Source: Methanobacteriota archaeon (lineage in GTDB: Archaea > Thermoplasmatota > Poseidoniia > Poseidoniales > Poseidoniaceae). From it: a DNA stretch of 5,235 nucleotides. The translations under genes and the position numbers were made by a program. Numbering within the stretch: the first letter of the stretch is position 1; each line of letters begins with the position of its first letter. Shown one piece after another: positions 1-5,235 of the stretch. The notes beneath the pieces were generated by a model, which saw nothing but the letters and a program-made list of their open reading frames with translations, did not search any database and was not told the origin of the DNA. The DNA lies in NCBI GenBank assembly GCA_002728035.1, contig PBUZ01000013.1, positions 1-5,235 of the forward strand. The letters are read 5' to 3'.

Positions 1-1683
1 TATGCCCATTCGATTCCGGGTCAAAACCAACACCACGTTCGTGTCGTTTCCAACTCATGGGGTACCGACGGCGATTACGACCCGAATGGGGTCATCGCTG
101 CACTAACAGACCGATTGACCTATGAAAACGGGGTCGCCGTGATTTTCGCAGCCTCCAACTCTGGAGGTTCGGGTGCTGAATGCTCAGGCGACTTGCGCAC
201 CAACGTGTACGCCAACACCCCCTCTGCCATCTCCGTTGCAGCCCTCACCCACGACGGCTCTGCCGTCACCTCCTTCTCCTCGAGAGGCTGCATGAACCAG
301 CAACACACCTGGCCCGATGTTGGAGCGCCCGGCCGAGATATTTGGGCAACAGCCCCGCGAGGGACAGCCATTGACGCCTCGACCCGAACCCAAGGCGACC
401 TGTACTACATGTCCATTTCAGGAACGTCCATGGCCACACCCCACGTTGGAGGTATGGCTGGTATTCTTCTTGACGTCGCACCTTCGCTCAGCGTTGCTGA
501 TTACCACCGAGACGACCACGACTTCGGTGACAGCCTCGTCGGCGGCGACGGAACCGCTGCATACGGGCAATTTGAAGACTGGGACACGGCCAACTTCAGC
601 CGTGTCCATGAAATTGAGTTGATCCTCGAACTCACGGCTCGATACGAAGGCATGGACAATTCCTGTGAAGACGGAAACGACGAGGATTCATGCAACGACA
701 TTCCCGAAACCTGCTACCTCAGCGCTACGGGACGGTGCCACGACTGGCGGGTGGGACACGGGTTGACCGATGTTGATGCCGCAGTCGCCTTGGCTCGAAC
801 GCTCCAGTTGATGCGAGACCAGGACAACGACGGCATTGTTGACAACCCACAGTACACCGTTTGGGACGCCTACGACATCTATGAAAGCATGATGACCACC
901 ACCTCCATACCCGTGAACACCGACCGTGTGCGGCATGCATGGAAGGGTGACTGGAACCATTTCAACAACGGCCAAACCGGGGCAGTGTATTACACTGAAG
1001 ATTCGCATTATGTGTGGATCCCCAACGGCACAACCCTCCTGCAAGCCACCCTCGCCGCCACTGAAGCCGACCTGGACACAGGGCAAGTCGGTACGCTGCA
1101 ACTCTCCATCGACCTCGGTGATGACGGCAGCAACGACGGCGGGCAAGGCATCCGTTTGGCCGATACGTGGTACTATGAAATCGAAGTGGATGAAGCCGCT
1201 TGGGGCAAATGGGCTCACTTTGACACCACGGGTCAAGCCGTCACTTTATGGCCATGGGGTGATGACCTTGAATTCTTCGAGTCCAGCATCCCCTACACGG
1301 TCGATGTGATGCTCACCCTCGACCTTTCCTCTCCCGTTGACATCTCGTTTGACCAGCGTCCCGACTTCTATTCCGACCTCGACCCAGCACCTCCTTCCGA
1401 AGATTACGATGCTTCGATGGATGGAATGCTCACCTTCACTCGGCCCACCTACGACCAGCAAACGGTGGTCTCACTGATTCAACCAAAGTCAATGGAGGAT
1501 GAACAAGAAAGCGAGGGCTTCCTCGGGTCCTTGTTTGGCCTGATGGCCGACTACACCTTTGGCGTGCTCTTCTTGCTCATCATCCTGCTTGGCGCTGCAG
1601 GGACTGCCGGGTACGCGGTCCGTATTCGGACGGAAGATGACGAAGCGATGGACGGTATTGTCCTTGAACAGGTCAGGGATTGA
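1..1683 (+). CDS. Subtilisin-like (S8 family) secreted serine protease with C-terminal membrane anchor, 5' end missing
   Basis: This is a secreted subtilase, expected to cleave proteins outside the cell while tethered to its surface. The frame is open from base 1, so 560 codons are visible and the N-terminus (signal peptide, propeptide, catalytic Asp and His) lies outside the window. The visible part starts in the core (VRVVSNSWG, residues 13-21). The oxyanion-hole Asn is N53 in FAASNSGG, and the nucleophile is S143 in GTSMATPHVGG. A GHGLTDVDAAVALA stretch closes the catalytic domain. Cys residues near the core and a four-Cys acidic segment (about residues 222-243) suggest extracellular disulfides. 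DQDNDGIVD (273-281) resembles a calcium-binding loop. A beta-rich, acidic tail follows, then one hydrophobic helix (about 519-540) and a short charged cytoplasmic end. A TTG at 115 is an internal codon, not the start: the upstream codons encode conserved subtilase sequence. Family assignment is secure; substrate is unknown. Confidence 0.95.
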   Translation, partial: YAHSIPGQNQHHVRVVSNSWGTDGDYDPNGVIAALTDRLTYENGVAVIFAASNSGGSGAECSGDLRTNVYANTPSAISVAALTHDGSAVTSFSSRGCMNQQHTWPDVGAPGRDIWATAPRGTAIDASTRTQGDLYYMSISGTSMATPHVGGMAGILLDVAPSLSVADYHRDDHDFGDSLVGGDGTAAYGQFEDWDTANFSRVHEIELILELTARYEGMDNSCEDGNDEDSCNDIPETCYLSATGRCHDWRVGHGLTDVDAAVALARTLQLMRDQDNDGIVDNPQYTVWDAYDIYESMMTTTSIPVNTDRVRHAWKGDWNHFNNGQTGAVYYTEDSHYVWIPNGTTLLQATLAATEADLDTGQVGTLQLSIDLGDDGSNDGGQGIRLADTWYYEIEVDEAAWGKWAHFDTTGQAVTLWPWGDDLEFFESSIPYTVDVMLTLDLSSPVDISFDQRPDFYSDLDPAPPSEDYDASMDGMLTFTRPTYDQQTVVSLIQPKSMEDEQESEGFLGSLFGLMADYTFGVLFLLIILLGAAGTAGYAVRIRTEDDEAMDGIVLEQVRD

Positions 1684-2229
1684 TCACGGCAGCCAATCGG
1701 CTTGGTTGAGGTGCGGTTTAACCTGTGTTGAATCGTCATGCGCATCGAGGCGGTCAAGCAGCCACAACACCCAATGAAAGGTTCCCAGACCTTCTTCCTC
1801 GGTGACGCTGCTTTGTTCGTGCATGATGTATCCCTGCTCCGTCAAGAACATAAGACGACGCATGCCAACACCAATGAGCGAAAGATAAGGTTTGTAAAAG
1901 GAATAAACGATGTCGAACGAAAGGTTTCGATGGTAGGTCATGACGGCATGATTCGCCATCAACACGATCACGGCATTCGTGGCGTCTTTCTGTTCCCGAG
2001 TAAGCCCCATCAACTCTTCAAAACCGGTATCCTTCGTGATGACCGAGCCAAAGGTGGCAAAACCTCGTTGCACGAGATGGTTCTCAAGCGAAGTGGCGAT
2101 CGTTTGAGAAATCTCAAATCGCCGATTCCGATTGACTTCCATCACTTGTCGAAGACCAAACACCAGCGTCGCCATAATGGCAAGGCCACTGAGCGCCTCA
2201 CCGAGGTTGGCTGCCGTTTCAAGATTCAT
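1684..2229 (-). CDS. Small membrane-anchored protein of unknown function (181 aa)
   Basis: I do not recognise a named family. The protein has one N-terminal hydrophobic segment (about residues 8-27, ALSGLAIMATLVFGL), then a basic NRNRRFE turn and a mostly helical soluble part. This layout, a membrane helix followed by RQVxxxNRxxR and a helical region, resembles widespread uncharacterised bacterial and archaeal proteins, but that is an impression and not a match. The start chosen is ATG at 2227-2229, because the membrane helix begins right after it. Upstream in-frame ATGs (2319, 2310, 2289) would overlap the end of the transporter gene and add a non-hydrophobic, Arg-rich leader. With this start it lies 37 bp downstream of the transporter on the same strand, so co-transcription is likely. 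No Shine-Dalgarno sequence is evident. Its TGA stop abuts the protease stop from the opposite strand. It may be an accessory to the transporter, but only context says so. Confidence 0.75.
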   Translation of the reverse strand: MNLETAANLGEALSGLAIMATLVFGLRQVMEVNRNRRFEISQTIATSLENHLVQRGFATFGSVITKDTGFEELMGLTREQKDATNAVIVLMANHAVMTYHRNLSFDIVYSFYKPYLSLIGVGMRRLMFLTEQGYIMHEQSSVTEEEGLGTFHWVLWLLDRLDAHDDSTQVKPHLNQADWLP

Positions 2230-2266
2230 GGAAAGCCCCGAGAAGTACGTGCATCTGTTTCGAGTT

Positions 2267-3595
2267 TCACTCGCTTTCCGAGACAACATCGGTGGCTGAG
2301 ACCGTTGCATCGTCGTCAATTTGTGTCAAGACGATGAAGACCAAAGCCTGGAAGGCTGCACCGGCCAAGAACAGGTTTGGAAAACTTCCACCAGCAAGGT
2401 CGAGAAGTTTGGGTGAAAGGGCGACTCCAGCAAAAGCTCCGACGTTGATGAGGGTCATGTAGATGGAAAACTGCGTTCCACCGATGTCCTTGGTCGTGAC
2501 CGACATCAGGAACGCCAACAGGTTAGCGCCGACGATGGCCCAAACCAAGGTCCACAGGAGCCAGATTTGCATCATAAAGCCGCTGTCGGTCCAATTGGAA
2601 CGCAACAACGACCACGCCACCGTCATCACCGTTCCAACGGCAACAGCGTAGGTCAGCGTACGTTTGGAGCCAAACTTTGAACCCAGAAAACCACCGATGA
2701 GGAATCCGAGCATGGTCGCAAAGAAGATTGGGACTGCCCTGAAATCAGCGAAGTCTTGAGCGTCCCATTTCAGGTCTTCTACGAACAGGAATTCCCACTG
2801 GAAGTCAATGACGCCCAGGCCCGTGCCCATGCCACCACCAATCCACATGACGGTACAGAGAAGGAGAGCCATCTTTGCCGTTCTGTTTGAGACGGCGCCC
2901 TTGAACCCGGCAAGGATCTCACCAAAGGTCATGACGTCTTGGGAGGAGGCGTTTTCACCACTGCCATCGTTGCTCCATGGGAATCGCTTGTCGCCAGGCC
3001 GCTCTAGGATGAACAATGGAACCAACATGACGAGAGACAACACCGCAATTTGAACCATCAAAGCTGCTTGAAAATTCGAGTCAGACAAAACGCGTAAGAG
3101 AACAATCATCGCAAACATGGCACCGAGCCCCTTTGCCACGAACATGAGGCCATTCGCAAGCGGCAACTCCTCATCAGCTAACATGTCAACTGCGAGAGCA
3201 TCTGAGCTCACATCCTGAAGTGCTGCGAAGATGTTGTGAATCAAGAAAAACAATCCGAGCATCTCTAAATCTTCAGCGGGGTCCTCAACGAGCAAGAATG
3301 CCGCCATGGTGAGGATCATACCCAACTGAGAGAGGAGAACCCAGGGGCGGCGACGCCCCATCGCTGGGATTTGGTAACGATCGATGATTGGACCAAGCAC
3401 GAGTTTACCGACAATCCACGGTACCATTCCAGCAGAAATCAACGCCCGTTTCTGGTCATCATCCATTGACCCGTTGTCAACGAGGAAGATTACGAGAGCT
3501 CCCGCCACGAAAAACCAAGGTACACCCTGGGCGAAGTAGAGTGTGCATACGGTACTGAAGCGTGCAGCCTTGCTTTCTTGCATATTTGCTGGCAT
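2267..3595 (-). CDS. Major facilitator superfamily transporter, AmpG/PAT-like
   Basis: This is a 442-residue polytopic membrane protein with about 12 hydrophobic segments, a normal MFS length. The first segment carries YFAQGVPWFF (20-29), the hallmark opening of AmpG and related PAT-type carriers. The loop between TM2 and TM3 has GPIIDRYQIPAMGRRRPW (68-85), the MFS motif-A region. TM4 has ALQDVSSDALAVDML (125-139), matching the AmpG-type ALQD helix. A hydrophilic central loop (about 198-236) joins the two halves, and TM10-11 carries DIGGTQFSIYMTLINVG (370-386), like the AmpG ATQF segment. AmpG in bacteria imports muropeptides, and SLC33-type relatives move acetyl-CoA. The substrate here cannot be read from sequence, and archaea lack murein, so murein recycling is unlikely. 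ATG at 3595 is used; ATG at 3583 (MQESKAARF) is an equally possible start. A TATA-like box at about 3621-3630 would place transcription start almost at the start codon, suggesting a leaderless message. It is probably the first gene of a two-gene operon. Confidence 0.88.
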   Translation of the reverse strand: MPANMQESKAARFSTVCTLYFAQGVPWFFVAGALVIFLVDNGSMDDDQKRALISAGMVPWIVGKLVLGPIIDRYQIPAMGRRRPWVLLSQLGMILTMAAFLLVEDPAEDLEMLGLFFLIHNIFAALQDVSSDALAVDMLADEELPLANGLMFVAKGLGAMFAMIVLLRVLSDSNFQAALMVQIAVLSLVMLVPLFILERPGDKRFPWSNDGSGENASSQDVMTFGEILAGFKGAVSNRTAKMALLLCTVMWIGGGMGTGLGVIDFQWEFLFVEDLKWDAQDFADFRAVPIFFATMLGFLIGGFLGSKFGSKRTLTYAVAVGTVMTVAWSLLRSNWTDSGFMMQIWLLWTLVWAIVGANLLAFLMSVTTKDIGGTQFSIYMTLINVGAFAGVALSPKLLDLAGGSFPNLFLAGAAFQALVFIVLTQIDDDATVSATDVVSESE

Positions 3596-3613
3596 GGAAA
3601 GTTGCTGTCGCCC

Positions 3614-3632
3614 TTTATCCTAATACTTATCC
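3614..3632 (-). promoter_or_regulatory. Candidate TATA-box region for the transporter operon, with a 12-bp-period direct repeat
   Basis: Read on the minus strand this is GGATAA-GTATTA-GGATAA: two copies of GGATAA 12 bp apart around an AT-rich centre (ATAAGTATTA, 3621-3630). The distance to the ATG at 3595 is about 25 bp, the usual spacing between an archaeal TATA box and transcription start, so the transporter mRNA would be nearly leaderless. The same AT-rich stretch read on the plus strand (TTTATCCTAATACTTAT) could also serve the primase-like gene, with a leader of about 80 nt. The repeat could alternatively be an operator. All of this is by position and composition only. Confidence 0.4.
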
Positions 3633-3699
3633 CCGCCAAAATCGCGAGAATACGCCGTTTTTTCGTGTTTTTCCAAACACCGAATCACTGCGAAAGGTT

Positions 3700-3726
3700 G
3701 AGAGGCCGACCAACGAGAGGCCCAAC
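3700..3726 (+). repeat. Imperfect tandem repeat of a GAGAGGC element containing the likely ribosome binding site
   Basis: GAGAGGCCGACCAAC (3700-3714) is followed directly by GAGAGGCCCAAC (3715-3726), the same unit minus three bases, ending one base before the ATG of the primase-like gene. GAGG at 3717-3720 sits 7 bp before that ATG, a normal Shine-Dalgarno spacing, although the match to the anti-SD is weak. This supports starting the gene at 3728. Confidence 0.5.
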
Positions 3727-3727
3727 G

Positions 3728-5047
3728 ATGTACGATGCCGAAGATATGCGGCAGTGGTACGCCGACAATCCCGTCGACCTTGGGTGGTTGGAAAAACCGT
3801 CACGCCATCAGTTTCGCTGGCGCTTGCACAACAACCGTTGGGTGACGGCAAATCGTCAATTCAGTACACCCGAAGCCGTCCAAAGCGTCCTCACCGCTCA
3901 CGGCCCGAGGGATGTTTACATTGGAACCTCAGCATGGCTCACGCCTCTTGATCTTCCAAAACGAAGCGATGAGGAGGTTCCGCATCCCGTGCTTCTCGAC
4001 CATCTCGTCGTTTTCGACATCGACGAGCGACCGTTTTGCTACCGGCGTTTGGAACGCGCTCGTCAAGCAACGCATCGTCTGTTGAATTGGTTGGACCACA
4101 ACGAAGACTTGACCCTCCTCTGCATCAGTTACAGTGGAGGGAAAGGGTTTCACCTCCTCTTGAAAGAAAACGACCGAACACTGTTTTCCATCCCATCTCC
4201 AAGTGAGCGCGAAGAGGCGGTAAGCGCATCGCGTAAGGCGTTGCTGAAACGGGTGCTTGCCGCAGGCTTTCCCGTGGATGCAACGGTAACGAGCGATACA
4301 CGGCGCATCATTCGGCTGCCAGGAAGCCTTCACGGAACCACGGGATGGTGTTGCACTCGACTGTCAAGAGAACTGCTCGCAAGCCCGTTGAAAGCCTGGA
4401 AAGCACAACTTCCCAAGCACCCCAATGCCAAGCCCATGCCGTATTGGCCATACGGGCTTCGAGATTTTCTGAAGGCACCCGTGAGCACGGTAAAGAAGTG
4501 CATCCCTGCGAAAAAATCCAAGCAAGCCAGGAAAGCACCGTTCAAGCAGCCTCAGACCACCACCTTTCAGGTCAGCACACAGGTGGTTGGGACCAAAGGC
4601 AGAAGCGCGTTCTTGGCATGGCTACCGACCGGATGGAAGGAGGGGCAGCGCGCATCCATCGCTCAGCAGATCGAGAAACTGGGATGGGGCCCTGTCCATC
4701 GATTCGAGTCTTCTGGTAAGATCCTTCTCGTCGCGCCGCGGGCACTTCCAAAAGAACAGTTACAAAAGGTTCTGAAAGGCATGGGTTGGCCCTCTTTGGC
4801 GAACGAAATGAAACGCCTTGGCCATGCATGGATTGATGCTTCCCCCGCGAAAGTAGAGGGAGAAGAACTCGAGGAAGAATTGCAGTACCTCGGCGTGTGG
4901 CAAGCGGCTGGATTGGGACGCAAGAATGTCCCTTGGTCTGCAACCCATGTTGAATTCCTCAGGCGGTTGGGGGTTGAACAGCCAACGAACGACGGTGAGA
5001 TCTCAGGACGTGAGGAACCCGCACTGCGTATGGCGAGCAAGGTGTGA
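3728..5047 (+). CDS. priS: Divergent archaeal DNA primase small-subunit-like protein (PriS family) with extra C-terminal region
   Basis: Archaeo-eukaryotic primases make short RNA/DNA primers for replication, and PriS is the catalytic subunit paired with PriL. This 439-residue protein carries the family motifs in order: DVYIGTSAW (62-70), metal-binding FDIDE with D97 and D99, SGGKGFH (136-142), PVDATVTSD with D184 as third carboxylate, and RLPGSLHGTTG (196-206) with H202 for nucleotide binding. The 18-residue spacing from D184 to H202 matches, from memory, the Asp280-His298 spacing of the Pyrococcus enzyme. Oddities: no CxxC or zinc-knuckle cysteines between the DxD and SGGKG motifs, and only about 48 residues between SGGKG and D184, where typical PriS has a much longer stretch. 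A basic linker (about 256-275) leads to an unrecognised C-terminal region. The ATG at 3728 is chosen over upstream ones (ATG 3578 inside the transporter, TTG 3698) because it follows GAGG by 7 bp and starts the family-like MRQWYADNP helix. Family is confident; whether it is the organism's main replicative PriS or a second paralogue is not, so the symbol is provisional. Confidence 0.87.
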   Translation: MYDAEDMRQWYADNPVDLGWLEKPSRHQFRWRLHNNRWVTANRQFSTPEAVQSVLTAHGPRDVYIGTSAWLTPLDLPKRSDEEVPHPVLLDHLVVFDIDERPFCYRRLERARQATHRLLNWLDHNEDLTLLCISYSGGKGFHLLLKENDRTLFSIPSPSEREEAVSASRKALLKRVLAAGFPVDATVTSDTRRIIRLPGSLHGTTGWCCTRLSRELLASPLKAWKAQLPKHPNAKPMPYWPYGLRDFLKAPVSTVKKCIPAKKSKQARKAPFKQPQTTTFQVSTQVVGTKGRSAFLAWLPTGWKEGQRASIAQQIEKLGWGPVHRFESSGKILLVAPRALPKEQLQKVLKGMGWPSLANEMKRLGHAWIDASPAKVEGEELEEELQYLGVWQAAGLGRKNVPWSATHVEFLRRLGVEQPTNDGEISGREEPALRMASKV

Positions 5048-5050
5048 ATG

Positions 5051-5057
5051 TTTATAC
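5051..5057 (+). promoter_or_regulatory. Archaeal TATA-box candidate downstream of the primase-like gene
   Basis: TTTATAC lies four bases after the stop codon of the primase-like gene and fits the archaeal TATA consensus well. Transcription would be expected to start about 25 bp downstream, near 5076-5082. It could drive the gene starting at 5179, giving a leader of about 100 nt, or a separate small transcript from the same stretch. Confidence 0.5.
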
Positions 5058-5110
5058 ACCGAACGGCATAATTTGCTGATGCCCAAGCGAGCTTAACGGC
5101 GATGACCTTA

Positions 5111-5124
5111 CCTTCACTTGAAGG
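5111..5124 (+). other. Short hairpin in the leader region
   Basis: CCTTC and GAAGG form a 5-bp stem closing a four-base loop (ACTT). On its own this could be chance; it is listed because it lies 11 bases before a much stronger hairpin and downstream of a TATA-like box. Confidence 0.3.
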
Positions 5125-5135
5125 GGACTCCAACC

Positions 5136-5164
5136 GACTGCGGGGCACGGGCAGCCCCGCAGTC
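5136..5164 (+). other. Strong GC-rich hairpin: perfect 11-bp stem, 7-base loop
   Basis: The arms GACTGCGGGGC (5136-5146) and GCCCCGCAGTC (5154-5164) are exact reverse complements around the loop ACGGGCA. The stem is almost all G-C and would be very stable in RNA from either strand. No run of T follows on the plus strand (ATTGAGTTGAG comes next), so it does not look like a bacterial-type intrinsic terminator. It lies 14 bases before the next gene's ATG, so it could act on that gene's translation, be part of a small RNA, or be a DNA-level protein site. Confidence 0.6.
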
Positions 5165-5178
5165 ATTGAGTTGAGACC

Positions 5179-5235
5179 ATGGGAATAATTCAACGAATCC
5201 TTGAGGCAATGTTCGGTCAATCGGGTTCAACTTCC
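5179..5235 (+). CDS. Start of an unidentified gene, cut by the window end
   Basis: An ATG at 5179 opens a frame that runs to the window edge: MGIIQRILEAMFGQSGSTS, 19 codons. An in-frame TGA at 5167-5169 lies just upstream with no other start codon between, so the ATG at 5179 is the earliest possible start. The first residues could form an amphipathic helix, followed by a Gly/Ser-rich stretch. GAG at 5173-5175 is at best a weak ribosome binding site. The TATA-like box at 5051 and the strong hairpin at 5136-5164 lie in its presumed leader. Too little is visible to name a family. Confidence 0.45.
   Translation, partial: MGIIQRILEAMFGQSGSTS

Noticed and set aside
688..1236. Minus-strand open frame of 182 codons opposite the protease
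   Set aside because: It lies wholly antisense to clearly coding protease sequence and its translation shows no recognisable domain.
1738..2337. Plus-strand open frame of 199 codons opposite the small membrane protein
   Set aside because: It is a His/Arg/Lys-heavy antisense shadow with no family features, while the minus strand has a sensible membrane helix and operon position.
3578..3727. 50-residue N-terminal extension of the primase-like protein from ATG 3578
   Set aside because: It would start inside the divergent transporter gene and translate the promoter region; family similarity and the GAGG spacing favour ATG 3728.
3562..3951. Plus-strand 129-codon frame across the transporter start and the primase start
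   Set aside because: It begins inside the transporter gene on the opposite strand, crosses the promoter region and overlaps the primase motifs' frame; its translation is Arg/Pro-rich noise.
5136..5164. Hairpin as a Rho-independent terminator of the primase-like gene
   Set aside because: No T-run follows the stem, it is about 90 bp past the stop, and a TATA-like box lies between the stop and the hairpin.
4663..5220. Minus-strand open frame of 185 codons opposite the primase C-terminus and the downstream region
   Set aside because: Most of it is antisense to the continuous primase-like frame; it is Ser/Arg/Pro-rich, runs through the hairpin, and has no family features.
5222..5235. GGGTTCAACTTCC resembles a tRNA T-arm
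   Set aside because: The upstream 60 bases do not form acceptor, D or anticodon arms, and the stem would need poor pairing; the stretch also lies in an open coding frame.

Overview
The window looks like a piece of an archaeal chromosome, most likely a planktonic marine euryarchaeon of the Marine Group II / Poseidoniales type. The evidence for Archaea is a gene with the motifs of the small subunit of archaeal/eukaryotic DNA primase, TATA-like boxes at positions expected for archaeal promoters, and mostly weak or absent Shine-Dalgarno sequences. The narrower lineage is inferred from the style of the secreted protease (acidic, Ca-loop-like DxDNDGxxD motif, C-terminal membrane anchor) and from moderate GC; it is not proven here.

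Layout. 1-1683 (+): 3' part of a subtilisin-family (S8) secreted serine protease, its start cut off by the window edge, ending in a transmembrane anchor. 1684-2229 (-): small protein of unknown function with one N-terminal membrane segment. 2267-3595 (-): major facilitator superfamily transporter of the AmpG/PAT-like type; it and the small membrane protein form a probable two-gene operon read leftwards. 3596-3727: divergent promoter region with TATA-like boxes in a 12-bp-period direct repeat and a tandemly duplicated GAGAGGC stretch just before the primase start. 3728-5047 (+): a divergent, compact primase small-subunit-like protein with an unrecognised C-terminal region. 5048-5178: non-coding stretch with a clear TATA-like box and two hairpins, one with a perfect 11-bp stem. 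5179-5235 (+): the first 19 codons of a further gene.

How the parts relate. The protease and the leftward operon converge, their stop codons abutting with no spacer. The transporter and the primase-like gene diverge from a shared 132-bp region. Nothing in the sequence ties protease, transporter and primase into one pathway. The neighbourhood reads as ordinary chromosomal genes, with no transposase, integrase, CRISPR, rRNA or convincing tRNA. The most notable item is the primase-like protein: it keeps the full set of catalytic motifs, but I see no Cys pair of the zinc-knuckle type, the spacing between motifs is short, and about 155-190 residues of unrecognised sequence follow the core. The second is the structured leader or possible small RNA at 5051-5178.
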